A stretch of 64,000 nucleotides of DNA. It comes from Gordonia shandongensis DSM 45094. GTDB lineage: Bacteria; Actinomycetota; Actinomycetes; Mycobacteriales; Mycobacteriaceae. The position numbers and the translations under genes are program-made. The notes beneath the pieces are model-generated. The model was not told where the DNA came from. It did not search any database and saw nothing but the letters and a program-made list of their open reading frames with translations. Position 1 is the first letter of the stretch; each line of letters opens with the position of its first letter. Below are positions 47,667 through 55,612 of the stretch, piece by piece. The stretch spans positions 62,001 to 126,000 of the forward strand of contig NZ_AUHE01000009.1 in the NCBI RefSeq assembly GCF_000423025.1. The letters are read 5' to 3'.

Positions 47667-47735
47667 TGCGCCAACACTATTCGCTCGGCCGCCGTCCGCG
47701 CCACGGTGTTCGCCGCGCGCATAGGCGAATTCGGC

Positions 47736-48476
47736 TCAGATCATCCGCGCGGTGACGGCGTCGGGAAGGTGTGCCAGCGCCCACGAGATCGGGCGCCACG
47801 GCCATCCCGGGACCGGGGCGCGCCTCTTCTCGGCCTCGATGGCCGCCACCATCGCGCGGACGCCCGATTCGGTGTCGGTCATCATGGACGTGCGGACGCC
47901 GCGGTTGATGTCGGTCTCGATGTACCCGGGGAGCAGCACGGTCACGGCGATGGGGCTCCCCGCCAGTTCGGCCTGCAGTCCCTGGCCGAGCGCGGACAGG
48001 CCGGCCTTGGAGGCGGAGTAGGCGGCCTGGGCCTTCGGCATGCCGCGGATCGCGCTCATCGAGCTGACGAGGACGAGGTGTCCGTGGTTCTGTGCCCGGA
48101 AGATCGCCATCGCGGCCTCGATCTGCGCGAGGGCGCCGACGAGGTTGGTCTGCACGGTCTCGAGGTTGGCGTCGGCGCGGCCGGTGCCGATGGGCGCGCC
48201 CTTGCCGAGGCCGGCGTTGACGATGATCCGATCCACGCCGCCGAGGTCGGCTGCCAGCGCGCCGATGGCCTCGGGTACCGCGTCGACGTCGGTGACGTCG
48301 AGCATCTGCACGGCCACCGCGGCGGCCTGCGGCCGCAGTTCGTCGGCGAGTTGGTCGAGGCGGTCTCGGCGTCGGGCGGCCAGGCCGAGGCTGCGTCCGC
48401 GGGCCGCGAACTCGCGCGCCATTCCCTCGCCGAGTCCGGAGCTCGCACCGGTGATGATGATCTTCTCTCGCACCAT
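47736..48476 (-). CDS. SDR family oxidoreductase (Rv0945-like)
   Basis: 246-residue classical SDR: TGASSGLGEGMA cofactor motif, AARRRDRL after the second strand (basic residues favouring NADPH), NAGLGKG and YSASKAGL with the catalytic Tyr/Lys. Substrate unknown; conserved next to pgi in mycobacteria. Confidence 0.9.
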   Translation of the reverse strand: MVREKIIITGASSGLGEGMAREFAARGRSLGLAARRRDRLDQLADELRPQAAAVAVQMLDVTDVDAVPEAIGALAADLGGVDRIIVNAGLGKGAPIGTGRADANLETVQTNLVGALAQIEAAMAIFRAQNHGHLVLVSSMSAIRGMPKAQAAYSASKAGLSALGQGLQAELAGSPIAVTVLLPGYIETDINRGVRTSMMTDTESGVRAMVAAIEAEKRRAPVPGWPWRPISWALAHLPDAVTARMI

Positions 48477-48608
48477 GGCACTCGAATCTACTGTGCCGCC
48501 TGCATCCCCGGCGACGGGATCGCATCCGGTCGATCCCTATACGGGGTCAAGAATATTTGTTACCAATAGAAAGATTCCTAATCGCAGCTGTCTCAGGCCG
48601 AGGTCACC

Positions 48609-49841
48609 ATGCACCGTCACACCTCCCGTCGCCCGCACGGACGGGCCCGCACTCTGGTCACCGCGGCCGTCGCCGCCCTGGCCGCCGTCCCCCTCGCGGC
48701 CGTCACGGTCACCGCGGCGGGCGGCGGTGTCGCCGATGCGCGCGCCTGCAGCACGAGCGGGACCGGCAGCGTCGGCACCACGCTGCCCTTCATCGGCTCG
48801 ATCCTGCCGCGCGGCGGCGACCCGCGCGGCCCCCAGGGGCCGCTCCCCGGTTTCGACAACGGGACCACCCGGACCGTCGCCTGGGTCACCGGCCCCAAGA
48901 GCCCCAACCGGACGTTCGGACGGTTCGGCATCTCCGGCACCGACGTCGGCGTCGCCTGGGACAACGGCCGCGGGCAGACGCTCCTCGCCTTCGGCGACAC
49001 CTTCGGCAACTGTCTGCACCCCAACCGCCAGTGGCGCCACAACGCCCTGCTGCGCAGCACCGATCCGAATCTGGCCGACGGACTCCGGCTCAGCGGTCGC
49101 GGTTTCGCCGGTGAGATGTTCGGCGCCGTCGGATTCCAGGGTGTCGAGATGACGACCATCCCCACCGCCGGGATCTCCGTCGACGGCACGCAGTACGTCA
49201 ACTACATGTCGGTCCGCGCGTGGGGCGCCCCGAGCCGATGGGACACGAACTACTCGGCGACCGCGGTCTCCCGCGACAACGGCCGCACCTGGTTCACCCC
49301 GCAGCGCACCATCCGGGTGAACGTCCCGGCGACCGCCGAGCTGCCGGCCGGCTGGCCGTCGGTCCAGGCCGGCAACGAGAAGTTCCAGCAGGCCGCCTAT
49401 GTGCGCGGCCGCGACGGGTACGTCTACCAGTACGGCACCCCCAACGGACGCTTCGGCGCGGCGTATCTCGCCCGCTTCCGGCCGGGCGACATCACGAACC
49501 TCGAGGGCTACCGGTACTGGACCGGCCGGTCGTGGGCGAGCAGCCCGGCCGCTGCGCGTCCCGTGGTCCGCGGCCCGGTCACCGAACTGTCGGTGGCGTG
49601 GAGTCCGCGGTTGAACAAGTACGTGATGCTCGACAGTCCGCGCGGCGTCCTGCTCCGGACGGCCGACCGGCCGCAGGGGCCGTGGAGCCGCGCCCGCCGG
49701 ATCACGCCGCCGCGCCTGGAGCTGTACGCCCCGATGATGCTGCCGTCGTCGCCGGCGCTGCGCGGCACCGGTCCGGAGCTGTACTTCAACGCGAGCCGCT
49801 GGGACGACTACAACGTGCTGCTGGTGCGGACCCGGATCTGA
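48609..49841 (+). CDS. Secreted DUF4185 protein, possible endo-D-arabinanase (GH183-like)
   Basis: 410 residues with a basic N-terminus and a signal-like hydrophobic helix (LVTAAVAALAAVPLAAVTVTAA), then a five-bladed-propeller-type domain. DUF4185 members from actinobacteria were shown to be endo-D-arabinanases (GH183), cutting the D-arabinan of arabinogalactan or lipoarabinomannan. Aspartates D112 (TDVGVAWD) and D130 (FGDTFG) are 18 residues apart in the place expected for the active site. ATG 48609 has GAGG 6 nt upstream. The promoter region at 48540-48585 is distinctly AT-rich. Function is inferred, not certain. Confidence 0.8.
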   Translation: MHRHTSRRPHGRARTLVTAAVAALAAVPLAAVTVTAAGGGVADARACSTSGTGSVGTTLPFIGSILPRGGDPRGPQGPLPGFDNGTTRTVAWVTGPKSPNRTFGRFGISGTDVGVAWDNGRGQTLLAFGDTFGNCLHPNRQWRHNALLRSTDPNLADGLRLSGRGFAGEMFGAVGFQGVEMTTIPTAGISVDGTQYVNYMSVRAWGAPSRWDTNYSATAVSRDNGRTWFTPQRTIRVNVPATAELPAGWPSVQAGNEKFQQAAYVRGRDGYVYQYGTPNGRFGAAYLARFRPGDITNLEGYRYWTGRSWASSPAAARPVVRGPVTELSVAWSPRLNKYVMLDSPRGVLLRTADRPQGPWSRARRITPPRLELYAPMMLPSSPALRGTGPELYFNASRWDDYNVLLVRTRI

Positions 49842-49851
49842 CGCCCCATCG

Positions 49852-50778
49852 TCAACGCAGCAGGCGTGACATCCGTCGATCGGCCAACACCCGGCCGTCG
49901 GTCTGGCACGTCGGGCAGTACTGGAACGACCGGTCGCTGAACGACACCTCGCGGACCGTGTCGCCGCACACCGGGCACGGGAGGCCGGTGCGGCCGTGTA
50001 CGCGCAGGCCGGTGCGCTTCTCGGACTTCAGCCGCGCGACCTCGCTCCCATCGAGACGGTCGGTCGCCTCGCGCAGCACCGTCCGCATCGCCTCGTACAG
50101 GTCGTCGACGCGGCCGGGCGGGAGGGTGGCGCCGGTCGCGAACGGGGAGCAGCGCGCGGTGTGCAGGATCTCGTCGGAGTACGCGTTGCCGATGCCCGCC
50201 AGCGACCGCTGATCGATCAACAGGTTCTTCACCCGAGCGGTGCTCGCCGCGACGATCTCACCGAAGTCGTCTCGCGAGACGGCGAGCGCGTCGGGACCGA
50301 GAGCCGCGATGCGCGCCACCTCGTCGGTGTGGCGAACCACCCACGCCGCCAGTCGTTTCCGCGTCCCGGCCTCGGTGACGTCGAATCCCTCGTCCGGCAG
50401 TCCGCAGTGCACGCGCACGGCGACGGCACCGCCCGGTCGCGGCGGGGTCGGCGGCAGTGTGTCGCGCCATCGGACCCAGCCCGCACGTGACAGATGGATC
50501 ACCAGGTCGATCTCCCCTGCCGTGTCGTCGGCAGCCGTGTCGTCTGCTGCCGCGCCGTCCGGGGCTCCGCCGGCGGCGCGGTCGACGACCGTGCGGACGA
50601 CGAGGTATTTGCCGATGCGGTCGACGCCGGTGACCGTCCGGCCGACGAGCGCCGTGTACGGCGGGTCCGCGGTCTTGAGCACGGCGAGGGACGCGACGTC
50701 GACCCGCCGGATCGGGAGGCCGGCGACGCGTGAGTCGAGGTGGTGGGCGATGGCCGCGACCTCGGGAAGCTCCGGCAT
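49852..50778 (-). CDS. Fpg/Nei family DNA glycosylase (Rv0944-like)
   Basis: 308-residue base-excision glycosylase/AP lyase: N-terminal PELPE (P2 nucleophile, E3), helix-two-turn-helix with NLLIDQRSLAGIGNAYSDE, and a C-terminal zinc finger CPVC-x16-CPTC. A short Asp/Ala-rich DDTAADDTAG insertion is present near residue 80. Recognises oxidised purines or pyrimidines; exact preference unclear. Longer than the Rv0944 homologue as I remember it. Confidence 0.92.
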   Translation of the reverse strand: MPELPEVAAIAHHLDSRVAGLPIRRVDVASLAVLKTADPPYTALVGRTVTGVDRIGKYLVVRTVVDRAAGGAPDGAAADDTAADDTAGEIDLVIHLSRAGWVRWRDTLPPTPPRPGGAVAVRVHCGLPDEGFDVTEAGTRKRLAAWVVRHTDEVARIAALGPDALAVSRDDFGEIVAASTARVKNLLIDQRSLAGIGNAYSDEILHTARCSPFATGATLPPGRVDDLYEAMRTVLREATDRLDGSEVARLKSEKRTGLRVHGRTGLPCPVCGDTVREVSFSDRSFQYCPTCQTDGRVLADRRMSRLLR

Positions 50779-50836
50779 GCCTCCCAGTCTGCGCCATCGC
50801 GTCCGCCTGCTCCACTGTTCGCTATGGTCGGGGACC

Positions 50837-50860
50837 GTGCGGGAGTGTCGTGTGATCTAG
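50837..50860 (+). other. Possible leaderless leader peptide MRECRVI upstream of cysQ
   Basis: TATGGT (50823-50828) lies 8 nt before GTG 50837, which opens a seven-codon frame containing one Cys codon and ends TAG at 50858-50860, 7 nt before the cysQ start. Mycobacteria use leaderless Cys-codon mini-ORFs as cysteine-responsive attenuators. Only one Cys codon is present, so the assignment is tentative. Confidence 0.35.
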
Positions 50861-50867
50861 TGATGGA

Positions 50868-51617
50868 ATGCGCCCCAGGTCCACCGAGTCGTCCGACGCC
50901 GACCTCGCCGCGACCATCGCCGCGGGCGCCGGCGACATCCTCCTGGGCGTCCGGCACGGCGGCCTGCTGCGGGGCAGGCATCTCGGTGACGTGGGCGACG
51001 CGATGGCCCAGGCGTGGATCTCGACGGTCCTGCGTGCGCACCGCCGCCGCGATGCGGTCCTCTCCGAGGAGGCCGCCGATGTCGGGGACCGGTCGTCCGC
51101 GGAGCGCGTGTGGATCATCGACCCGCTCGACGGGACGTCGGAGTTCGCGATGGGCACCGACGACTGGGCTGTGCACGTCGCCCTCACCGTCGACGGTGTG
51201 CCGGAGGTGGCCGCGGTGTCGTTGCCGGCGCGCGGTGAGGTCTTCCGCAGCGACGAGGTCGCCGTCGTCGACGGGCCGCTCACCGGCCGCATGGCCGTGT
51301 CCCGGTTCGGGCATTCGTATCATTCGGCGGCCGTCGCCGCCCGCCTCGACTTGGCCGAGGTGCGCATCGGGTCGGCGGGGGCCAAGGCGATGGCGGTGGT
51401 CCGGGGCGACGTCGACGCCTACGTGCATTCGGGCGGCCAGTTCGAGTGGGACAACTGTGCGCCGGTGGGCGTCGCGCTGGCGGCGGGCCTGCATTGCAGC
51501 CGTCTCGACGGCCGGCCGATCGTCTACAACAATCCGAAGCCGTACCTGCCCGACTTCATCATCTGTCGCACGGAGATCGCCGACGCCGTCCTCGACGCCG
51601 TCGCGAGCCCCTGGTGA
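50868..51617 (+). CDS. cysQ: 3'(2'),5'-bisphosphate nucleotidase CysQ / inositol-monophosphatase family
   Basis: 249 residues with the metal-dependent phosphatase motifs LSEEAAD, IDPLDGTSEF and the C-terminal FEWDNCAPVGVALAAG. Probably removes 3'-phosphoadenosine-5'-phosphate produced in sulfate assimilation (as Rv2131c); some relatives also use inositol or fructose phosphates. ATG 50868; divergent from the glycosylase with an 89-nt gap. Confidence 0.9.
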   Translation: MRPRSTESSDADLAATIAAGAGDILLGVRHGGLLRGRHLGDVGDAMAQAWISTVLRAHRRRDAVLSEEAADVGDRSSAERVWIIDPLDGTSEFAMGTDDWAVHVALTVDGVPEVAAVSLPARGEVFRSDEVAVVDGPLTGRMAVSRFGHSYHSAAVAARLDLAEVRIGSAGAKAMAVVRGDVDAYVHSGGQFEWDNCAPVGVALAAGLHCSRLDGRPIVYNNPKPYLPDFIICRTEIADAVLDAVASPW

Positions 51618-51652
51618 GCGAGTGCGGAACGTGATCGACTCCCCGGCCGGGG

Positions 51653-52417
51653 TCAGCGGGCCCGCTGCAACAGGTAGATGTCCATCACCCAGCCGTGGCG
51701 CTCGCGTGCCGCGGCGCGGCTGGCGACGATCTCGTCGGTCACGTCGGCGACGCGACCGCTGACGAGGATCTGGTGGTCGGTGCCCACGTAGGCGCCCCAG
51801 TGGACGATATCGTCGGGCGCCGCGGTCTCCCGGAACGCGAGGTGGGAGTCGAGCATGACGATCTGGTTGAGGTCTGCACCGTCGGGTGTCTGCGCGAGCC
51901 GCCGTCCGGTGGTGGTGAGCACGGGCTCACCGATGCCGTGGGCGACGATGCCGTGCGCTGCGGTGAGCGCCGATGCGCTCGTCACGCCGGGGACCACCTC
52001 GATCGTCACGCCGCCGTCGGCGTCGTCTGCGAGCTGCGCGAGGATGCGCAGCGTGGAGTCGTAGAGCGCCGGGTCGCCCCACACCAGGAAGCCACCGGTC
52101 TCGCCGGGCGCGAGGTTCGCGGTGATCGCCGTGTGCAGGGCGTCGACGCGGGCGCGGTGCCAGCGTCGCACCTCGGCTTCGTAGTCGTCCGGGTCGCGGT
52201 CGCGCGGCGGGTCGGGGACGGCCACCACCCGGTGTTCCGCGGGCGCGTGCGCGGTGAGCATCTCTTCGCGCACGGCGGTGAGCTCCCCCGTGCGCCCGCC
52301 CTTGTCGAGGAGGAAGAACACGTCGGTCGCGCCGATGGCGTCGACGGCTTCGAGGGTGATCTGCCGCGGTCCGCCGGGTCCGATGCCGATGACGCGCAGC
52401 GTGACGGCGGCGGTCAG
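51653..52417 (-). CDS. cobF: Precorrin-6A synthase (deacetylating), probable CTG start
   Basis: 254-residue SAM-dependent tetrapyrrole methylase: VIGIGPGGPRQITL, the FLVWGDPALYDST methylase motif, EVVPGVTSASALTAAHG. Acts in aerobic cobalamin synthesis, methylating C1 with loss of the acetyl group. No ATG, GTG or TTG lies near the required N-terminus; the codon before TLRVIG is GTC. The frame is open to CTG 52417, which overlaps the upstream SDR stop as CTGA and gives the normal family length. No other cob genes are in the window. Confidence 0.85.
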   Translation of the reverse strand: MTAAVTLRVIGIGPGGPRQITLEAVDAIGATDVFFLLDKGGRTGELTAVREEMLTAHAPAEHRVVAVPDPPRDRDPDDYEAEVRRWHRARVDALHTAITANLAPGETGGFLVWGDPALYDSTLRILAQLADDADGGVTIEVVPGVTSASALTAAHGIVAHGIGEPVLTTTGRRLAQTPDGADLNQIVMLDSHLAFRETAAPDDIVHWGAYVGTDHQILVSGRVADVTDEIVASRAAARERHGWVMDIYLLQRAR

Positions 52418-53238
52418 GGCCGCACCCGTCGCAGACCGTGGATCCGCGCGGTCAGATCCAAGACGACCTGGCGCGGGACGAGTCGCGCCAGGGCGAACAC
52501 CACCGGGGCGCGGTTGCCGCGGGCGTAGAAGGGCTTCGGGTGCACCGTCAACGCGGCGTCGACGATGGTCTCGGCCATCTCGGCGGCCGAGATGCCCTTC
52601 TCTTCGTTGCGACGCGTGGCGGCGGCGACCTTCGCGTACTCGTCGCGATACACCGAGTCGTCGCCGATGTGGATGGTCCGGCGGTCGCCGATGCCCGTGG
52701 CGATGGTGCCGGGTTCCACCATGACCACCGAGATGCCGTACGGCGCCACCTCCCGGCGCAGTGCCATCGCATAGCCCTTGAGTGCCGATTTGGTGGCGGC
52801 GTAGTTGGTGCGGAAGGCGACCGGGAAGCTCGAGAGCATGGAACCGACCATCACCACGGTGCCGCTGCCGCGTGCCCGCATCCGCGGCAGCACCGCCTTG
52901 GTGAGCGCGACGGGACCGAACACGTTGATCGCGAACAGTCGCTCGACGGCGTCCATCGGCGTGTCCTCGAAGGCGCCCGCCGCGCTCTCGCCCGCATTGT
53001 TGATGAGCACGTCGATGTCGCCGATCGCGTCGACGCACGCCTGCGCCGACGCATAGTCGGCGTTGTCGAGGCGCACGTACGTGACACCGGGGATCGGGTT
53101 GCTCACCGTGTCGGGGTTGCGGCTGGTGCCGTACACCTTGTGGCCCGCAGCCACCAGATTCCTCGCGACCGCCGCACCGATGCCGCTGCTCGCGCCGGTG
53201 ACCAGCACCGTCCGCTGACCCGTGATCGTCTTCGCCAT
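52414..53238 (-). CDS. SDR family oxidoreductase
   Basis: 274-residue classical SDR: TGASSGIGAAVA, GTSRNPDT, INNAGES, catalytic NYAATKSALKGYA. The ~40-residue C-terminal extension (FALARLVPRQVVLDL) resembles retinol/steroid-type SDRs. ATG 53238 has TACCGT 7 nt upstream (leaderless arrangement). Its stop overlaps the presumed cobF start. Substrate unknown. Confidence 0.9.
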   Translation of the reverse strand: MAKTITGQRTVLVTGASSGIGAAVARNLVAAGHKVYGTSRNPDTVSNPIPGVTYVRLDNADYASAQACVDAIGDIDVLINNAGESAAGAFEDTPMDAVERLFAINVFGPVALTKAVLPRMRARGSGTVVMVGSMLSSFPVAFRTNYAATKSALKGYAMALRREVAPYGISVVMVEPGTIATGIGDRRTIHIGDDSVYRDEYAKVAAATRRNEEKGISAAEMAETIVDAALTVHPKPFYARGNRAPVVFALARLVPRQVVLDLTARIHGLRRVRP

Positions 53239-53402
53239 GACCACTACGGTAGCCGCCGGCCTCGCGGACGCGAGTCGCCGAGCCCCGCCCGACCCCCTCG
53301 CGTAGACTCTTTCCGTCGGCGACTGCGTCCCCATCGAGCCGCCGACGCGACCGGCCGCGGCGACCGATCACCGATCGTCCGCCACGACCTCGGCCGGTCC
53401 CA

Positions 53403-53475
53403 GCTCTCGTAGCTCAGGGGATAGAGCACCGCTCTCCTAAAGCGGGTGTCGCAGGTTCGAATCCTGCCGGGAGCA
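53403..53475 (+). tRNA. tRNA-Arg (anticodon CCT)
   Basis: 73-nt cloverleaf. Acceptor stem GCTCTCG/CGGGAGC (one G:T pair), D arm with AGCTCAGGGGATAGAGC, anticodon stem CCGCT/AGCGG with loop CTCCTAA giving anticodon CCT (reads AGG), T arm GCAGG-TTCGAAT-CCTGC, discriminator A. CCA is not encoded. It sits between the SDR and the ArfC-like gene. Confidence 0.97.
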
Positions 53476-53604
53476 CCGACATCACGACCTCGGCACATCA
53501 CGACCACGCGACCGGCGCCGACGTAAGCGCACGTGCGCGACGAGCACTGTCTAAGGTCGAGATGCGAAGCATGTTCCATGCGACGGAGCCAGGAGGACTC
53601 GACA

Positions 53605-54288
53605 GTGACGACGCGATCCAGGACGACGCGATCCAGGACGACGCGATCCCGGATGACCCGATCCCGGACGGCACGATCCCAGACGGCGATGGTCCTGCGC
53701 TCCGTCATTCTCGGATCGGTCGCCACCGGTGGCACGCTGCTGGTGCCGGCGACCGCGTCGGCGGCGACGGTCGAGCACGCACCCCTCGCCGCGGCATCGT
53801 GCGACGACGGGATCTCGCCGTGGTGGTGGCTGGCACTGTTGCTGCTCGCCCCGCTGCTCGTGCTCCTGCTGGCCTGGTTCCGCGGCCGGGACTCCTACGA
53901 TTACGCGAGCTACTCCCCCGCGCAGGGACCCGGCTTCCCGGAGGTCACACCGGACCGCGAGGCGCGGATTCGGGCGCTGGCCGACGGCACCGAATCCAGC
54001 GCGGCCGCGGCCATCGCCCGGGCGCGGGCCGCGCAGGAGGCGGCGAAGAATCCGCCGAAGCCCGGCGCCCGCGTGCCGTCCGAGGGGGGCGCCGTACCGC
54101 TGCCGATCGGCGCATCTCGACCGCTGCCCGACCCCGACCGCGCGCCCGACGGCTACCCGATCAAGGCCGACACCACCTCCGGCCTCTACTACCTGCCCGA
54201 CCATCCGGGATACGCCGCGGCGCACGCCGATCTGTGGTTCGCCACCGCACCGACCGCAGAGTCCGGCGGCTTCCGGCCGGCAGACTAG
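53605..54288 (+). CDS. Membrane protein with basic repeat N-terminus and C-terminal sunset-like domain (ArfC-like)
   Basis: 227 residues from GTG 53605, 8 nt after AGGAGG. N-terminal TTRSR pentad repeats are followed by a signal-like helix (RSVILGSVATGGTLLVPATASA), a strong membrane helix PWWWLALLLLAPLLVLLLAW, a Pro/Ala linker and a ~45-residue C-terminal module (YPIKADTTSGLYYLPDHPGY, WFATAPTAESGGFRPA). That module resembles the sunset domain of ArfC-type channel accessory proteins. Role not established. Ends 13 nt from the opposing toxin gene. Confidence 0.7.
   Translation: MTTRSRTTRSRTTRSRMTRSRTARSQTAMVLRSVILGSVATGGTLLVPATASAATVEHAPLAAASCDDGISPWWWLALLLLAPLLVLLLAWFRGRDSYDYASYSPAQGPGFPEVTPDREARIRALADGTESSAAAAIARARAAQEAAKNPPKPGARVPSEGGAVPLPIGASRPLPDPDRAPDGYPIKADTTSGLYYLPDHPGYAAAHADLWFATAPTAESGGFRPAD
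53607..53681. repeat. 15-bp tandem repeat at the start of the ArfC-like gene
   Basis: Five 15-bp units of the type GACGACGCGATCCAG (53607-53681), progressively diverged, encoding TTRSR, MTRSR and TARSQ pentads. It is in frame and produces an arginine-rich N-terminus. Confidence 0.85.
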
Positions 54289-54301
54289 CCGAACAGGCCC
54301 G

Positions 54302-54739
54302 TCAGCCGAACAGCGCGGTGAACCGCGCGAGCGACTTCTCGATGTCGCCCTTGACCGCCTTGGCCGCAGCCTTGCCCGCGGGACCCATGAGGGGCAGTCC
54401 GCCGAGGTCGATGAGGAAGGTGACCTCCGAGCCGTCGCCGTCGGGAGCCACGCTCAGATCGATCTTCGCTTTGACGCCGCCCTTGCCGGCGCCCTTGAGG
54501 ACCACCCGGTTCGGCCGGTCGAACTTCTCGATCTGCCACGCGAACCGGACGCGTGCGCCCTTCACCGAGACGACCGACGAGATCTCGGTCCCGACGGTCA
54601 GTTCGTCGACCGTCGGCAGCGGGCTGCGCCACCCGTCGTGGAGCACCAGCCACTCGTCGTAGCGGGCCAGGTCGGCCGCCGCGACGAAGGTATCCTCCGG
54701 GGAGAGTGCGACATGAATGGAATCACTGGTCTTCGCCAT
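54302..54739 (-). CDS. SRPBCC family protein, Rv0910-like toxin
   Basis: 145 residues of START/SRPBCC fold (MAKTSDSIHVALSPEDTFVAAADLARY, FAWQIEKFDRPNRVVL). Homologous to Rv0910, reported as the toxin of the Rv0909-Rv0910 pair. Start ATG 54739 overlaps the ATG of the divergent glycosylase (CCATGG). The matching antitoxin-like gene lies 630 bp away beyond that glycosylase. Whether toxicity is conserved is unknown; a lipid-binding or cyclase role is possible from the fold. Confidence 0.85.
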   Translation of the reverse strand: MAKTSDSIHVALSPEDTFVAAADLARYDEWLVLHDGWRSPLPTVDELTVGTEISSVVSVKGARVRFAWQIEKFDRPNRVVLKGAGKGGVKAKIDLSVAPDGDGSEVTFLIDLGGLPLMGPAGKAAAKAVKGDIEKSLARFTALFG

Positions 54740-55337
54740 GGCTACAGACAGTAACCGCAACCCGCGGTCACAGCAGGACGGGGTCCCGGTCCTCGCCGAA
54801 GCCCGTGCCCTCCTCGGCCGACGACTCGTCGGCCACGGCGCATCACTGCTCATCACCGAGGTGGAGGCCTACAACGGGCCCGACGACCCGGCGTCGCACG
54901 CCTACACGCGGACACCGCGGTCACAGATCATGTACGGTCCGCCGAACCGCCTGTACGTCTACCAGATTCACACCCACCACTGCGCGAACATCGTGACCAG
55001 CCCGGAGGGGCGCGGCGCGGCCGTCCTCCTGCGCGCGGGCATCGTGACCGACGGCATCGACGCCGCGCGCGAACGGCGCGGCGCCGTGCCCGACCATCGG
55101 CTGGCGCGGGGCCCGGGCAATCTGACCAGGGCGCTCGGCATCACGAAGGCCGACCTCGCGACGGATCTGACCGACCCGTCGGGGGTTCACCTCGATCCGG
55201 AGCCCTCGACTCTCGACGAGTCCCGCATCGAGTCCGGCCCGCGCGTGGGGGTGCGTCTGGCCGCCGACCGACCGTGGCGGTTCTGGATCCGCGGGGAGCC
55301 GTCGGTGTCGGCGTACCGACGCCACCCCCGGGCCTGA
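54738..55337 (+). CDS. DNA-3-methyladenine glycosylase (Mpg/AAG family)
   Basis: 199 residues: LLITEVEAYNGPDDPASHAY with the catalytic glutamate, MYGPPNRLYVYQIHTHHCANIV, LLRAGIV, and RGPGNLTRALGI. Excises alkylated purines by base flipping. ATG 54738 shares bases with the divergent SRPBCC start; ATG 54717, inside that gene, is an alternative with a distant GGGGAG. Sits between toxin-like and antitoxin-like genes that are adjacent in M. tuberculosis, on the opposite strand. Confidence 0.9.
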   Translation: MATDSNRNPRSQQDGVPVLAEARALLGRRLVGHGASLLITEVEAYNGPDDPASHAYTRTPRSQIMYGPPNRLYVYQIHTHHCANIVTSPEGRGAAVLLRAGIVTDGIDAARERRGAVPDHRLARGPGNLTRALGITKADLATDLTDPSGVHLDPEPSTLDESRIESGPRVGVRLAADRPWRFWIRGEPSVSAYRRHPRA

Positions 55338-55372
55338 CGGGAGACCTCGCGGGCCCCGCGGGCCGGTGGCGA

Positions 55373-55603
55373 CTACTTGTCGCCCGCGTCCCTGTTCTGC
55401 TCACCCTTGGTCTGCTCGCTCTTGGTCTGCTCACCCCGGTCCTGGGCGCCCACGGCCTTGCGTGCGGCGTCCTGAGCCTTGTCTACCTGCGAGGCGTACT
55501 TGTTGCCGGTCGCCTTGTCGACCAGGTCGCCGCCCTTCTCGATGAGATCGGGGTTCGACTTCAGTGCGTTCTTGGCCTTATCGACCATTCCCTTGAGATC
55601 CAT
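55373..55603 (-). CDS. Rv0909-like antitoxin (PF14013 family)
   Basis: 76 residues: amphipathic helical DLKGMVDKAKNALKSNPDLI and a GNKYASQVDKAQDAARK segment typical of the MT0933-like antitoxins, then a hydrophilic QTKSEQTKGEQ tail. ATG 55603 lies 9 nt behind ctpE with AGGA 8 nt upstream, so it is likely co-transcribed with ctpE, as Rv0908-Rv0909. Separated from its presumed toxin partner by mpg. Confidence 0.85.
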   Translation of the reverse strand: MDLKGMVDKAKNALKSNPDLIEKGGDLVDKATGNKYASQVDKAQDAARKAVGAQDRGEQTKSEQTKGEQNRDAGDK

Positions 55604-55612
55604 GAGGGAATC

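Noticed and set aside
53476-53604. tRNA-associated integration (attachment) site after tRNA-Arg(CCT)
   Set aside because: No integrase, no duplicated tRNA 3' end and no atypical sequence follow the tRNA.
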